This document shows, piece after piece, positions 13,844 through 19,089 of a DNA stretch of 23,845 nt; positions within the stretch are counted from its first letter, which is position 1, and every line of letters starts with the position of its first letter. Made by a program: the position numbers and the translations under genes. The notes beneath the pieces are model-generated. The model ran no database searches. It was not told the origin of the DNA and worked only from the letters and a program-made list of their open reading frames with translations. The stretch lies in IMG/VR virus record IMGVR_UViG_3300044733_002020, positions 1 through 23,845 of that record; one strand, 5' to 3'. The DNA comes from a virus.

Positions 13844-14644
13844 ATGGACAATAAAATAAAAGTATTTGTTGTTGGAGATTGTCATACAGCTAGAGTGTGT
13901 GGTCAGCACATAAATGCAAATGCAGGATTTAATCATGAATCGGTGGCGGAACAAGATAGGGTAAGCAAATATACAATAAATAGATATGCAATTACTTTAG
14001 ACGATTCAAAATTTATTGCTGATACTAATATACAAGTTGATTTTTGGGGGTATGCTGGATTTAAATGTTTTGGGCTTGATTTTTCTGAAAACATTAATCA
14101 AAACACTATTTCTTCATTAGCCGAAGATACATTTAAACGTGAACATGATAGCGTAGAACTACAATTTGGGGTTTCGAAAATTTTAGAAGCAGATTTAATT
14201 ATGCCTTGGTTGGGATACATAGATTGCAGAACCTGGATACCTAAATACAGTAATGCCGAACTAATTGTTCAAGACTATGTAGACTGTTTTGTTAATACTT
14301 TTCCTTCTAAAAAAATTAGATTTATTGAAGCTTTCCCACAGTTTGAAGAATTAAATACATATAATTACCCAAGTTATCCTTATGATGTAAGGATGCAAGC
14401 AAACAATGATTTTAATAAAGCTTTGCATGAATTCTCTAAAGAAAAAGGACTGCTTCCCCCAGTAAGTCAATCCGTAGTATACGAGTCCGTAGGTTCTAAC
14501 ACCTTAAACATAGACCATGCCAGAACTGGCGATTTAGAAATCTATAAAGGAACTAAAATGGACGGCTTGTTGCCAAAATATACAGAATCTGTTTATAGAA
14601 ACATTTCTAAAGAAATTATAAAAACTGTAAACACTTTATTTTAG
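13844..14644 (+). CDS. Possible SGNH-fold/GSCFA-like protein (266 aa), probably leaderless
   Basis: The N-terminal strand KVFVVGDCHTARV (6-18) resembles the first block of SGNH hydrolases (GDS + H), but the serine position is C13 in G11-D12-C13-H14. A middle GYIDCR (124-129) and a later NIDHARTGD (222-230), with D224-H225, could be counterparts of the later SGNH blocks. This fold is used by esterases and by polysaccharide acyl-modifying proteins. If the comparison holds, the nucleophile would be cysteine or the protein inactive. The start follows a -10 box by 12 nt. The stop (14642-14644) abuts the 3' end of the convergent tRNA-Glu. Fold assignment is tentative; the gene itself is solid. Confidence 0.75.
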   Translation: MDNKIKVFVVGDCHTARVCGQHINANAGFNHESVAEQDRVSKYTINRYAITLDDSKFIADTNIQVDFWGYAGFKCFGLDFSENINQNTISSLAEDTFKREHDSVELQFGVSKILEADLIMPWLGYIDCRTWIPKYSNAELIVQDYVDCFVNTFPSKKIRFIEAFPQFEELNTYNYPSYPYDVRMQANNDFNKALHEFSKEKGLLPPVSQSVVYESVGSNTLNIDHARTGDLEIYKGTKMDGLLPKYTESVYRNISKEIIKTVNTLF

Positions 14645-14716
14645 TAGCTCCAACGGGAATCGAACCCGTCTTTCCGCCGTGAAAGGGCGATGTCCTATCC
14701 GATAGACGATGAAGCC
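14645..14716 (-). tRNA. tRNA-Glu (anticodon TTC)
   Basis: The minus strand folds into a cloverleaf. The acceptor is GGCTTCA / TGGAGCT with discriminator A. The anticodon stem TCGCC / GGCGG encloses CTTTCAC, giving anticodon TTC. The T arm carries GGGTTCGATTCCC. The 3' CCA is not encoded. It abuts the stop of the convergent gene at 14644. Confidence 0.92.
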
Positions 14717-14720
14717 AAAA

Positions 14721-14813
14721 TTAAGATGCTATAACAATAGAAAGAATAATCATTGCTGCCACAAGTGCGCCAATTGCCATTGCGCCCTCTGGTGTCAATT
14801 TATTTTGTTTCAT
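14721..14813 (-). CDS. 30-aa single-span membrane microprotein between tRNA genes
   Basis: Starts MKQNKLTPEGAMAIGAL, followed by a hydrophobic helix (about residues 12-29, AMAIGALVAAMIILSIVIA). It has the best ribosome-binding site in the region, AAGGAGGT five nt before the ATG. It lies between tRNA-Asn (upstream) and tRNA-Glu (downstream) on the same strand, so all three are probably cut from one transcript. Function unknown. The strong start signal is what makes it credible despite its size. Confidence 0.65.
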   Translation of the reverse strand: MKQNKLTPEGAMAIGALVAAMIILSIVIAS

Positions 14814-14835
14814 AATTACCTCCTTGTAATTTATG

Positions 14836-14908
14836 CTGGTCCACCAAGGCTCGAACCTGGGACATCAGAGTTAACAGCTCTGCGCTCTGCCAGCTGAGCT
14901 ATGGACCA
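14836..14908 (-). tRNA. tRNA-Asn (anticodon GTT)
   Basis: Minus-strand cloverleaf. The acceptor is TGGTCCA / TGGACCA with seven Watson-Crick pairs and discriminator G. The anticodon stem CAGAG / CTCTG holds loop CTGTTAA, giving GTT. The T arm has CAGGTTCGAGCCTTG. CCA is not encoded. A TATACT box lies about 15 nt upstream of the 5' end. Confidence 0.92.
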
Positions 14909-15350
14909 ATGGTATTCAGTATACTAAATTCACAAGGAAATTAAAAGTGAATTGCGGAAAAAAAGTGCGTCGGCGGAAATGAAAGACCCTATATACCCAT
15001 ACTAATCAATACAACCCATATACCCCATATAATGCTATATACTGGAATATAACATAAATTGCTGAAGATATACCGTAGTAGCTGAAGAGATCCATAATGT
15101 ATATCTATATCTGGGATATATACGCAATAGATGATACATCTACATCCCCCGCCTTTTTATATCATATATAATCCTAGTCGACTATAATATTCATATCTAC
15201 CAAAATGTTAATATAGATTTTATTTGTATGATCCAGGGTTTTAAAATGTCCGATTTGTCCAGATAGAGCGACCATATGTGGTTTATCTCACACGATTATT
15301 CTAAGATTTATTTTGAAATGTCCGACATGTCCGATTTGTGATAGGCAAAA
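14909..15350. other. AT-rich non-coding interval with TGTCCGA words
   Basis: No convincing gene on either strand. The first part is rich in TATA-type words (about 15000-15200). The later part holds ATGTCCGATTTGTCC (15246-15260) and ATGTCCGACATGTCCGATTTG (15318-15338), three copies of TGTCCGA in about 90 bp just upstream of the first TGTCRGT promoter. These could be operator sites for the leftmost early promoter. Confidence 0.35.
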
Positions 15351-15372
15351 TGTCAGTCCCCCCTGTTAGGAT
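15351..15372 (+). promoter_or_regulatory. TGTCAGT promoter 1
   Basis: TGTCAGT starts at 15351 and TAGGAT at 15367, the fixed 16-bp offset of this promoter class. A second TATAGTATAA run follows at 15374-15381. It drives the structured leader and the 60-aa gene. Confidence 0.6.
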
Positions 15373-15400
15373 TATAGTATAACAAATTAAATAAAGAATT

Positions 15401-15456
15401 AGAGCGTGAGCCTAGCAAATAATCCCAAAAGGGTGAGCCTAGCAAATAACCGCTCT
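15401..15456 (+). promoter_or_regulatory. Structured 5' leader with a 17-bp direct repeat
   Basis: AGAGCG (15401-15406) pairs with CGCTCT (15451-15456). Inside are two identical GTGAGCCTAGCAAATAA copies (15406-15422 and 15433-15449, 27-bp period), separated by a CCC-AAAA-GGG hairpin (15424-15433). It lies between promoter 1 and the ATG at 15489, so it would be transcribed. No known riboswitch is recognised; a protein-binding or cis-regulatory RNA element is inferred. Confidence 0.5.
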
Positions 15457-15488
15457 CCAAGAAAGTATCTTAGAAAGGATAACTTAAA

Positions 15489-15671
15489 ATGAATAAACTA
15501 AATGATATCTATACCGAACTTTTGTTCGAATATAATCATGGCGGTATCAAGTCCGATACTGTTAGCCGTCTTAGACTTACTAAGTCTGAGCGTGTAGGTC
15601 TGATGACCTTAATCATGGCGGAAACGCCACGCTGCTCTGAGGAGTGTGAGGTATCTCACGCCACGCTCTAA
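15489..15671 (+). CDS. Hypothetical protein (60 aa)
   Basis: Function not recognised. Helical N-terminus (MNKLNDIYTELLFEYNHGG), then a basic, possibly DNA-binding-like stretch (SRLRLTKSERVGLMTLI, about 26-42) and two cysteines (C49 and C53, RCSEECEV). AGAAAGGA precedes the ATG. It is the first gene of the early region, behind a structured leader. Confidence 0.65.
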   Translation: MNKLNDIYTELLFEYNHGGIKSDTVSRLRLTKSERVGLMTLIMAETPRCSEECEVSHATL

Positions 15672-15688
15672 GCGTGTCGTGTTGATAT

Positions 15689-15710
15689 TGTCGGTCAGTA
15701 ATGATAGTCT
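15689..15710 (+). promoter_or_regulatory. TGTCGGT promoter 2 (weak -10)
   Basis: TGTCGGT starts at 15689; the hexamer at the 16-bp offset is TAGTCT, a poor -10. An AACGAAAG leader (15729-15736) follows, so it still fits the class. It would feed the microgene operon starting at 15748. Confidence 0.4.
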
Positions 15711-15747
15711 TACCTTAATGAACAACCTAACGAAAGAAGGACAGAAA

Positions 15748-15840
15748 ATGGATAAACTAAACGAGGCACTAGAGGCCTTACAACAAGCAAACAGAGTGTT
15801 TGCTGAAATGTTCGACATAGATGAGAGCGAGGCTAACTAA
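15748..15840 (+). CDS. 30-aa hypothetical protein, first of a six-gene overlapping operon
   Basis: An acidic helix (MDKLNEALEALQQANRVFAEMF) ending DIDESEAN. The ATG at 15748 is favoured over the in-frame start at 15646, because the promoter and AACGAAAG leader lie inside the longer reading and GAAGGA stands 6 nt upstream. The stop overlaps the next start as TAATG. Confidence 0.55.
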   Translation: MDKLNEALEALQQANRVFAEMFDIDESEAN

Positions 15841-15953
15841 TGTTATTTTTTGATTGGGTAGAGGATTATCCTCATATTGTTTTGCCTATCGTGTTAGGCA
15901 CGATAACTCTAATTGCTATTGTCGGTGCTATTGTTAGTGGAGGTAATAACTAA
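15840..15953 (+). CDS. 37-aa single-span membrane microprotein
   Basis: Starts MLFFDWVEDYPH, then one long hydrophobic helix (about 13-33, IVLPIVLGTITLIAIVGAIV). It overlaps the genes on both sides by one base (TAATG). No family recognised; likely a small host-membrane-targeted early protein. Confidence 0.55.
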   Translation: MLFFDWVEDYPHIVLPIVLGTITLIAIVGAIVSGGNN

Positions 15954-16114
15954 TGAAACTAACCTACTCAATTTGGCAAGGCTCTTTACAAAAAGGCACA
16001 CTAACCGCTAAGAGCATTAAAGAAATTATCGCTCTAGTTAATGAATTAAACGAGGCAAACCCTCCGCTAAAATTCGAATACCTAATACATAAGATAGAGC
16101 AGGTGAATAACTAA
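15953..16114 (+). CDS. Hypothetical protein (53 aa)
   Basis: No family recognised. MKLTYSIWQGSLQKGTLTAKS leads into an amphipathic helix (IKEIIALVNELNEANPPLKFEY). GGAGGT lies upstream of the ATG inside the preceding gene. One-base TAATG overlaps at start and stop indicate coupled translation. Confidence 0.6.
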   Translation: MKLTYSIWQGSLQKGTLTAKSIKEIIALVNELNEANPPLKFEYLIHKIEQVNN

Positions 16115-16287
16115 TGATGACTAAATGGGACACTATTCAAGCGGACATAGCAGACGCTTATGCCTACTTAGATGAGGCCGAAAAGTTAGACAAACATAAC
16201 GAGGAAAGTCTATTTGATGAGGACATGATTAGCATGGACGAGGTAATCGAAAAAGGCTTAACACTAGATTGGGAGGAATACGAATAA
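16114..16287 (+). CDS. Highly acidic protein (57 aa)
   Basis: No family recognised. About 19 Asp/Glu against 4 Lys and 1 His in 57 residues, spread over the length (for example EESLFDEDMISMDEVIEKG). This is the kind of charge profile seen in DNA-mimic and anti-restriction proteins, but that is only a composition argument. It has a one-base TAATG overlap on both sides. A second in-frame ATG follows directly. Confidence 0.6.
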   Translation: MMTKWDTIQADIADAYAYLDEAEKLDKHNEESLFDEDMISMDEVIEKGLTLDWEEYE

Positions 16288-16439
16288 TGAACTTAGAATT
16301 ATTTATAGATAGCGAATACTTTTCGCTATATATTAACGGGCTATGGCCTAATGGTGTCGGTATAGATATTCCAACATGGCTACTAGTTGGCTCTATTGCT
16401 TTTGTTTATTCTATCGTATTACTTAGGAGAGATAAATGA
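16287..16439 (+). CDS. 50-aa single-span membrane protein
   Basis: N-out-like acidic/aromatic segment (MNLELFIDSEYFSLYINGLW), then a hydrophobic helix (about 31-46, WLLVGSIAFVYSIVLL) ending in RRDK, a positive cytoplasmic-type end. TAATG overlap with the previous gene and ATGA overlap with the next. Function unknown. Confidence 0.55.
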   Translation: MNLELFIDSEYFSLYINGLWPNGVGIDIPTWLLVGSIAFVYSIVLLRRDK

Positions 16440-16633
16440 AATCACAATTTGAAAAGGATTTAGAATTAAAGGAAAGTTTCTGCCAGATGTTAGATGAGAT
16501 TTATCCTACTTATAAAATCGGAGTATCAACATTCACCGCCAGCGAAATCTTAGAGTGTTGCGATCCGATTGCGTTCTCTATTGGTTTAATTGAGCATGAG
16601 GAATATATGCGTGAGGAAGGTCACATAGACTAA
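16436..16633 (+). CDS. Hypothetical protein (65 aa)
   Basis: No family recognised. Acidic-amphipathic protein with a Cys pair (ECCDP, about residues 40-44) and C16. It ends the overlapping microgene operon that begins at 15748; the ATGA overlap with the preceding gene suggests coupled translation. A hairpin and a GGCGTGTCG word follow. Confidence 0.68.
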   Translation: MKSQFEKDLELKESFCQMLDEIYPTYKIGVSTFTASEILECCDPIAFSIGLIEHEEYMREEGHID

Positions 16634-16635
16634 AC

Positions 16636-16685
16636 GGCGTGTCGCCTTGACAAAAGGCGGAAGCGCCCACAAAAGCTGTGGGGGC
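16636..16685 (+). terminator. Hairpin cluster after the microgene operon
   Basis: Two stems follow the stop: CGCCTT / AAGGCG (16643-16659) and CCCACA / TGTGGG inside GCGCCCACA...TGTGGGGGC (16663-16685). Neither has a strong T-run, in keeping with U-poor terminators. The second stem resembles the first part of the duplicated 105-bp cassettes. Confidence 0.5.
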
Positions 16686-16687
16686 AA

Positions 16688-16800
16688 AATGTGATTTAAG
16701 ACACATTAAAAAAAAGCCCTGAAATCTGTGGATAACTTTCGGGCGTGTCGTGGCGTGTCGGGCGTGTCGTCCACAGGCTAAATGTGATTAAGAACACATG
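16688..16800 (+). promoter_or_regulatory. Operator/iteron-like region upstream of promoter 3
   Basis: It contains a pair of ATGTG-N8-CACAT palindromes (16688-16707 and 16781-16800). An exact DnaA box reads TGTGGATAA at 16727-16735, and inverted CTGTGGA/TCCACAG arms lie at 16726-16732 and 16770-16776. Three tandem GGCGTGTCG words sit between them at 16742, 16752 and 16761. It could be a phage replication origin or a repressor-binding region; the sequence alone does not decide. Confidence 0.5.
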
Positions 16801-16847
16801 AGTTGAGCGTCTCAAAATATGGGATTACTCACAAGTAATATGCAAAT

Positions 16848-16869
16848 TGTCGGTGGGTTAGAGTATAAT
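16848..16869 (+). promoter_or_regulatory. TGTCGGT promoter 3
   Basis: TGTCGGT starts at 16848 and TATAAT at 16864. AACGAAAGG follows at 16885-16893 ahead of the ATG at 16906. Confidence 0.7.
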
Positions 16870-16905
16870 ATCGGCATATAACAAAACGAAAGGAAGTGGC
16901 TAACA

Positions 16906-17097
16906 ATGGCTAACTTATACACAATACAAGATTTACTAATTGGTAAAATCTATAACTCAAAAACTCTGCGTGGAGAAATTATCTCAGCAGATAAATCAGA
17001 TATTTTTTATGAAAATGCTGAAGGATATTTGGTTCAGGTTAAATCTGATACTGGTAAATATACTTACCGAAATATAGCGGTTAAGGTAGGTGAGTAA
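16906..17097 (+). CDS. Hypothetical protein (63 aa)
   Basis: Not recognised. A small beta-rich protein (TIQDLLIGKIYNSKTLRGEI, then YLVQVKSDTGKYTYRNIAVKV) of the size and alternating pattern of an SH3- or OB-like barrel; this is inferred only. It heads a two-gene unit behind promoter 3. Its stop is followed directly by the next ATG. Confidence 0.68.
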   Translation: MANLYTIQDLLIGKIYNSKTLRGEIISADKSDIFYENAEGYLVQVKSDTGKYTYRNIAVKVGE

Positions 17098-17220
17098 ATG
17101 GGATACATAGAAATATTTCGCTTAGATGATGAGGGTGCTGGCTGGGTAGATTTATCCGAAGCCACCCCTGATGAATTACTAGATTTAGAAATCGGGTTAT
17201 TTAATGAGGGTGCGCTTTAG
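17098..17220 (+). CDS. Hypothetical acidic protein (40 aa)
   Basis: Not recognised. MGYIEIFRLDDEGAGWVDLS, then EATPDELLDLEIGLFNEG. AAGGTAGG lies upstream of the ATG, which begins right after the previous stop. The stop codon is followed at once by GGCGTGTCC, a variant of the dispersed intergenic word. Confidence 0.5.
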   Translation: MGYIEIFRLDDEGAGWVDLSEATPDELLDLEIGLFNEGAL

Positions 17221-17238
17221 GGCGTGTCCTTCCCACTT

Positions 17239-17260
17239 TGTCGGTGGCTTAGGCTATAAT
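17239..17260 (+). promoter_or_regulatory. TGTCGGT promoter 4
   Basis: TGTCGGT starts at 17239 and TATAAT at 17255. AACGAAAGG is at 17273-17281, ahead of the ATG at 17292. Confidence 0.7.
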
Positions 17261-17291
17261 TACATTAACAACAACGAAAGGAAAACTATAA

Positions 17292-17423
17292 ATGGGAAAT
17301 CTAGCAGAAATAATCGGGGTCGCTTGCGATGAGTGTGGCGGTGCTGGCTTCATATTTTGGGGCGATGAAAAAAACTATGATGTGGAAAGTTGCGATTGTG
17401 TTAAAGATGTGTGGGGTATCTAA
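17292..17423 (+). CDS. Small zinc-ribbon-like protein (43 aa)
   Basis: Starts MGNLAEIIGVACDECGGAG and ends ESCDCVKDVWGI. Four cysteines (C12, C15, C34, C36) in C-x2-C ... C-x-C form suggest a small zinc-binding knuckle. Related CDECGG proteins occur in actinophages, to my recollection; function unknown. The stop overlaps the next start as TAATG. Confidence 0.6.
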   Translation: MGNLAEIIGVACDECGGAGFIFWGDEKNYDVESCDCVKDVWGI

Positions 17424-17623
17424 TGTATAGACTAGATACTTACTATGACGGCAAATTAGAATACACATACCAATTTGCTGACGCATTACAAGCGTTTGAA
17501 GCGTTTGCGAAATGTTATGATGTCGGCTTTGCTGATGAATTAGCAACATATAATTTATCTTTACCTAATGGTAAAATGTATACTAAAAACTTTAATCGTG
17601 CTGGATTTATTGGGGGCAAATAA
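17423..17623 (+). CDS. Hypothetical protein (66 aa)
   Basis: Not recognised. MYRLDTYYDGKLEYTYQFADALQAFEAFAKC, then ATYNLSLPNGKMYTKNF: a strand-helix-strand pattern of a small alpha/beta protein. The ATG at 17423 (TAATG with the previous stop) is preferred to the in-frame GTG at 17411, which lies inside the zinc-ribbon gene. Confidence 0.65.
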   Translation: MYRLDTYYDGKLEYTYQFADALQAFEAFAKCYDVGFADELATYNLSLPNGKMYTKNFNRAGFIGGK

Positions 17624-17624
17624 T

Positions 17625-17816
17625 ATGATGACTAGAAAAGATTATATTGCTACTGCTGAAATTATGAAATATATTTCAGATAAAACTCACCCTGCTTTAT
17701 TTTCTAAAGTAATTGTGGATTTTGCTTTAATGTTTGCTAAAGATAATCCTAAATTTGACGCAAACAAATTTTATGAAGCAAGCGGTTATCATGTTCCCCA
17801 ATTTAATTCTAGATAA
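17625..17816 (+). CDS. Phage hypothetical protein with NPxFDxxxFYxAxG C-terminus (63 aa)
   Basis: Starts MMTRKDYIATAEIM; the C-terminal part FAKDNPKFDANKFYEASGYH matches a small family common in actinophages and some bacteria, function unknown. The start at 17625 (or 17628) is preferred to 17568, which lies inside the previous gene. A GGGGG stretch lies upstream. It overlaps the next gene by 26 nt. Confidence 0.68.
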   Translation: MMTRKDYIATAEIMKYISDKTHPALFSKVIVDFALMFAKDNPKFDANKFYEASGYHVPQFNSR

Positions 17817-17922
17817 AGTAAAACGAATACAAGAGTTGCGCCGTAGTAATGCGGCGCAACCTATTCGCAATAAAAAAAAATACACACGCAAAATTAAATA
17901 TAAAAAATCTGATTTAATATAA
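17791..17922 (+). CDS. Small strongly basic protein (43 aa)
   Basis: MFPNLILDKVKRIQELRRSN, then a lysine/arginine-rich tail (RNKKKYTRKIKYKKSDLI). It is possibly a nucleic-acid-binding or ribosome-associated small protein, judged only from charge. It overlaps the previous gene in another frame and has a weak ribosome-binding site, so coupling is likely if it is real. Confidence 0.48.
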   Translation: MFPNLILDKVKRIQELRRSNAAQPIRNKKKYTRKIKYKKSDLI

Positions 17923-18010
17923 TCTCGGGCGTGTCGCAGCTTACAACGCAGTCGGGCGTGTCGGCGCCCCCAGGGCTGCGGGGTCGGGCGTGTCGTTAAG
18001 AGTGTGACTA

Positions 18011-18037
18011 AAAACACCCTGAAAAACTGGGTGTTTT
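18011..18037 (+). terminator. AAAACACCC/GGGTGTTTT hairpin
   Basis: A perfect 9-bp stem with a TGAAAAACT loop; its 3' arm ends in TTTT. It would stop transcription from the upstream genes immediately before promoter 5. Confidence 0.7.
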
Positions 18038-18045
18038 CAAATAAA

Positions 18046-18067
18046 TGTCAGCCGTGTTAGGTATAAT
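18046..18067 (+). promoter_or_regulatory. TGTCAGC promoter 5
   Basis: TGTCAGC starts at 18046 and TATAAT at 18062. AACGAAAGG is at 18080-18088, ahead of the ATG at 18096. Confidence 0.7.
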
Positions 18068-18095
18068 ATCAATTCACCCAACGAAAGGTAAACTA

Positions 18096-18203
18096 ATGGA
18101 CGAATTTGATTTTGATTTAGATTGTAGCGTTGTCTATGATCGGGATTTAGCTCAAGATTGGGCTATGTCAAGAATGGCCGATGCAGAAATGGGGGATTTG
18201 TAA
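18096..18203 (+). CDS. Hypothetical acidic protein (35 aa)
   Basis: MDEFDFDLDCSVVYDRDLAQ, then DWAMSRMADAEMGDL, strongly acidic. Its stop overlaps the GP88-like ATG as TAATG, so it may be a leader peptide or partner for that gene. The promoter and AACGAAAGG leader fit this ATG, not the later one. Confidence 0.55.
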   Translation: MDEFDFDLDCSVVYDRDLAQDWAMSRMADAEMGDL

Positions 18204-18952
18204 TGTCGGTTCCCGCTGCTATAATTGCTCCCATGTTAAAAAGATCTAATGATCGCAAGGTTACTAACCTTGTATCTAAAAATGGCAAGACTTCTGCCAT
18301 TGCTAATACTTTCGGCCTGCCTGCGGGAAAAGCATTCTCATGCCCTGGCGCCACTAGCATATGCGAAAGCGTATGTTATGCGGGTAAGTTAGAAAAAGTA
18401 TATAAGGGCGTTAGAGACGTGCTCATTCACAATTGGAATTTACTTAAGGACGCCGACGAGCCTACTATGGTGGATTTATTAGAAAATATGATTAATGATT
18501 TTAGAAAAGATTGTGAAAAGAAAAATGCTAAGTTATTGTTCCGTATCCACTGGGATGGCGATTTTTTTAATGATACTTATGCACGTGCATGGCAATACGT
18601 TATTTTAACTAATACCGATATTCAATTCTGGGTGTATACACGAGTTAAGTCTGCTGCTCTCATCTTAGACGGTATCGAAAACTTATCTCTTTATTATTCA
18701 ACGGATGATGAGAATAAAGATATTGCTCATGATCTACGTAAGACTGGTAATAAAATTAGATTAGCATACTTAGGTAAAACTTTCGGCGTTACAGAAAGTA
18801 CTATGAAAGAATTAATTGGTAAACCTGGCGCTAAATGCCCTGAAAATAATAAAAGCATTCCGCTAATTTCTACTAGCGGCAGCGCATGCGTGTCATGCGG
18901 CTTATGTGTTTATGGTAAAGCAGATATAAGATTTTCTGCTACTAAGAAATAA
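18203..18952 (+). CDS. GP88-family phage protein (249 aa)
   Basis: Recognised as a GP88-type phage protein, function unknown. Residues 36-62 carry NTFGLPAGKAFSCPGATSIC, with C47, C54 and C58. The mid-region has RIHWDGDFFND (114-124), and the C-terminus has C212 and a CVSCGLC cluster (C229, C232, C235) before DIRFSATKK. Two cysteine clusters plus an HxD suggest metal or Fe-S binding, inferred only. The start at 18203 is chosen for its TAATG overlap with the 35-aa gene; the upstream in-frame start at 18158 lies inside that gene. It is probably an early gene, being behind promoter 5. Confidence 0.82.
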   Translation: MSVPAAIIAPMLKRSNDRKVTNLVSKNGKTSAIANTFGLPAGKAFSCPGATSICESVCYAGKLEKVYKGVRDVLIHNWNLLKDADEPTMVDLLENMINDFRKDCEKKNAKLLFRIHWDGDFFNDTYARAWQYVILTNTDIQFWVYTRVKSAALILDGIENLSLYYSTDDENKDIAHDLRKTGNKIRLAYLGKTFGVTESTMKELIGKPGAKCPENNKSIPLISTSGSACVSCGLCVYGKADIRFSATKK

Positions 18953-18958
18953 GGGCCC

Positions 18959-19087
18959 ATGGATTCTTTGTTAGGTGAAATAATTGGAGCAATTTTATCA
19001 ATTGCAATAATTGCTCCATTTATTATTTTTCTTTTTGTTTTGCTATATTCTAAACCTGATACAGATCAAGACGGGCTTAGCGGATAA
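18959..19087 (+). CDS. 42-aa single-span membrane microprotein
   Basis: MDSLLGEIIGAILSIAIIAP is followed by FIIFLFVLLYS and a polar tail (KPDTDQDGLSG). One or two tight hydrophobic segments. AGGG lies 3 nt before the ATG, a weak start signal, and the gene follows GP88 by 6 nt. Function unknown. Confidence 0.5.
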   Translation: MDSLLGEIIGAILSIAIIAPFIIFLFVLLYSKPDTDQDGLSG

Positions 19088-19089
19088 AA

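Larger units (their letters stand above)
17963..18067 (+). repeat. Regulatory cassette copy A (about 105 bp)
   Basis: Begins GGCGCCC, has GCTGCGGGGTCGGGCGTGTCG, a GTGTG...CACC palindrome (18001-18018), a CACCCTGAAAAA hairpin and a TGTCAGC promoter ending in TATAAT at 18067. It aligns nearly base for base in length with 19090-19195 (copy B). Two further GGGCGTGTCG words stand at 17927 and 17954. Confidence 0.65.

Noticed and set aside
14709-14897. 62-aa plus-strand ORF across the tRNA genes
   Set aside because: It overlaps tRNA-Glu and tRNA-Asn, whose structures are unambiguous, and opposes the 30-aa gene with a consensus ribosome-binding site.
15163-15271. Possible 33-aa minus-strand ORF in the interval after the tRNA genes
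   Set aside because: No ribosome-binding site and chance-like composition; it covers the TGTCCGA words.
15406-15449. CRISPR-like direct repeats
   Set aside because: Only two copies of a 17-mer with a 10-bp gap inside a foldable leader; no array and no cas genes.
15671-15679. AGCGTGTCG as an eleventh intergenic word
   Set aside because: First base differs and it overlaps the stop region of the 60-aa gene; kept only as a possible variant.
15646-15840. 64-aa reading of the first microgene from 15646
   Set aside because: It would translate the promoter/leader signature and overlap the 60-aa gene; the ATG at 15748 has the ribosome-binding site.
17727-18017. 96-aa minus-strand ORF over cassette A
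   Set aside because: It runs through intergenic hairpins and GGGCGTGTCG words; Arg/Leu/Cys composition is a by-product of GC-rich repeats.
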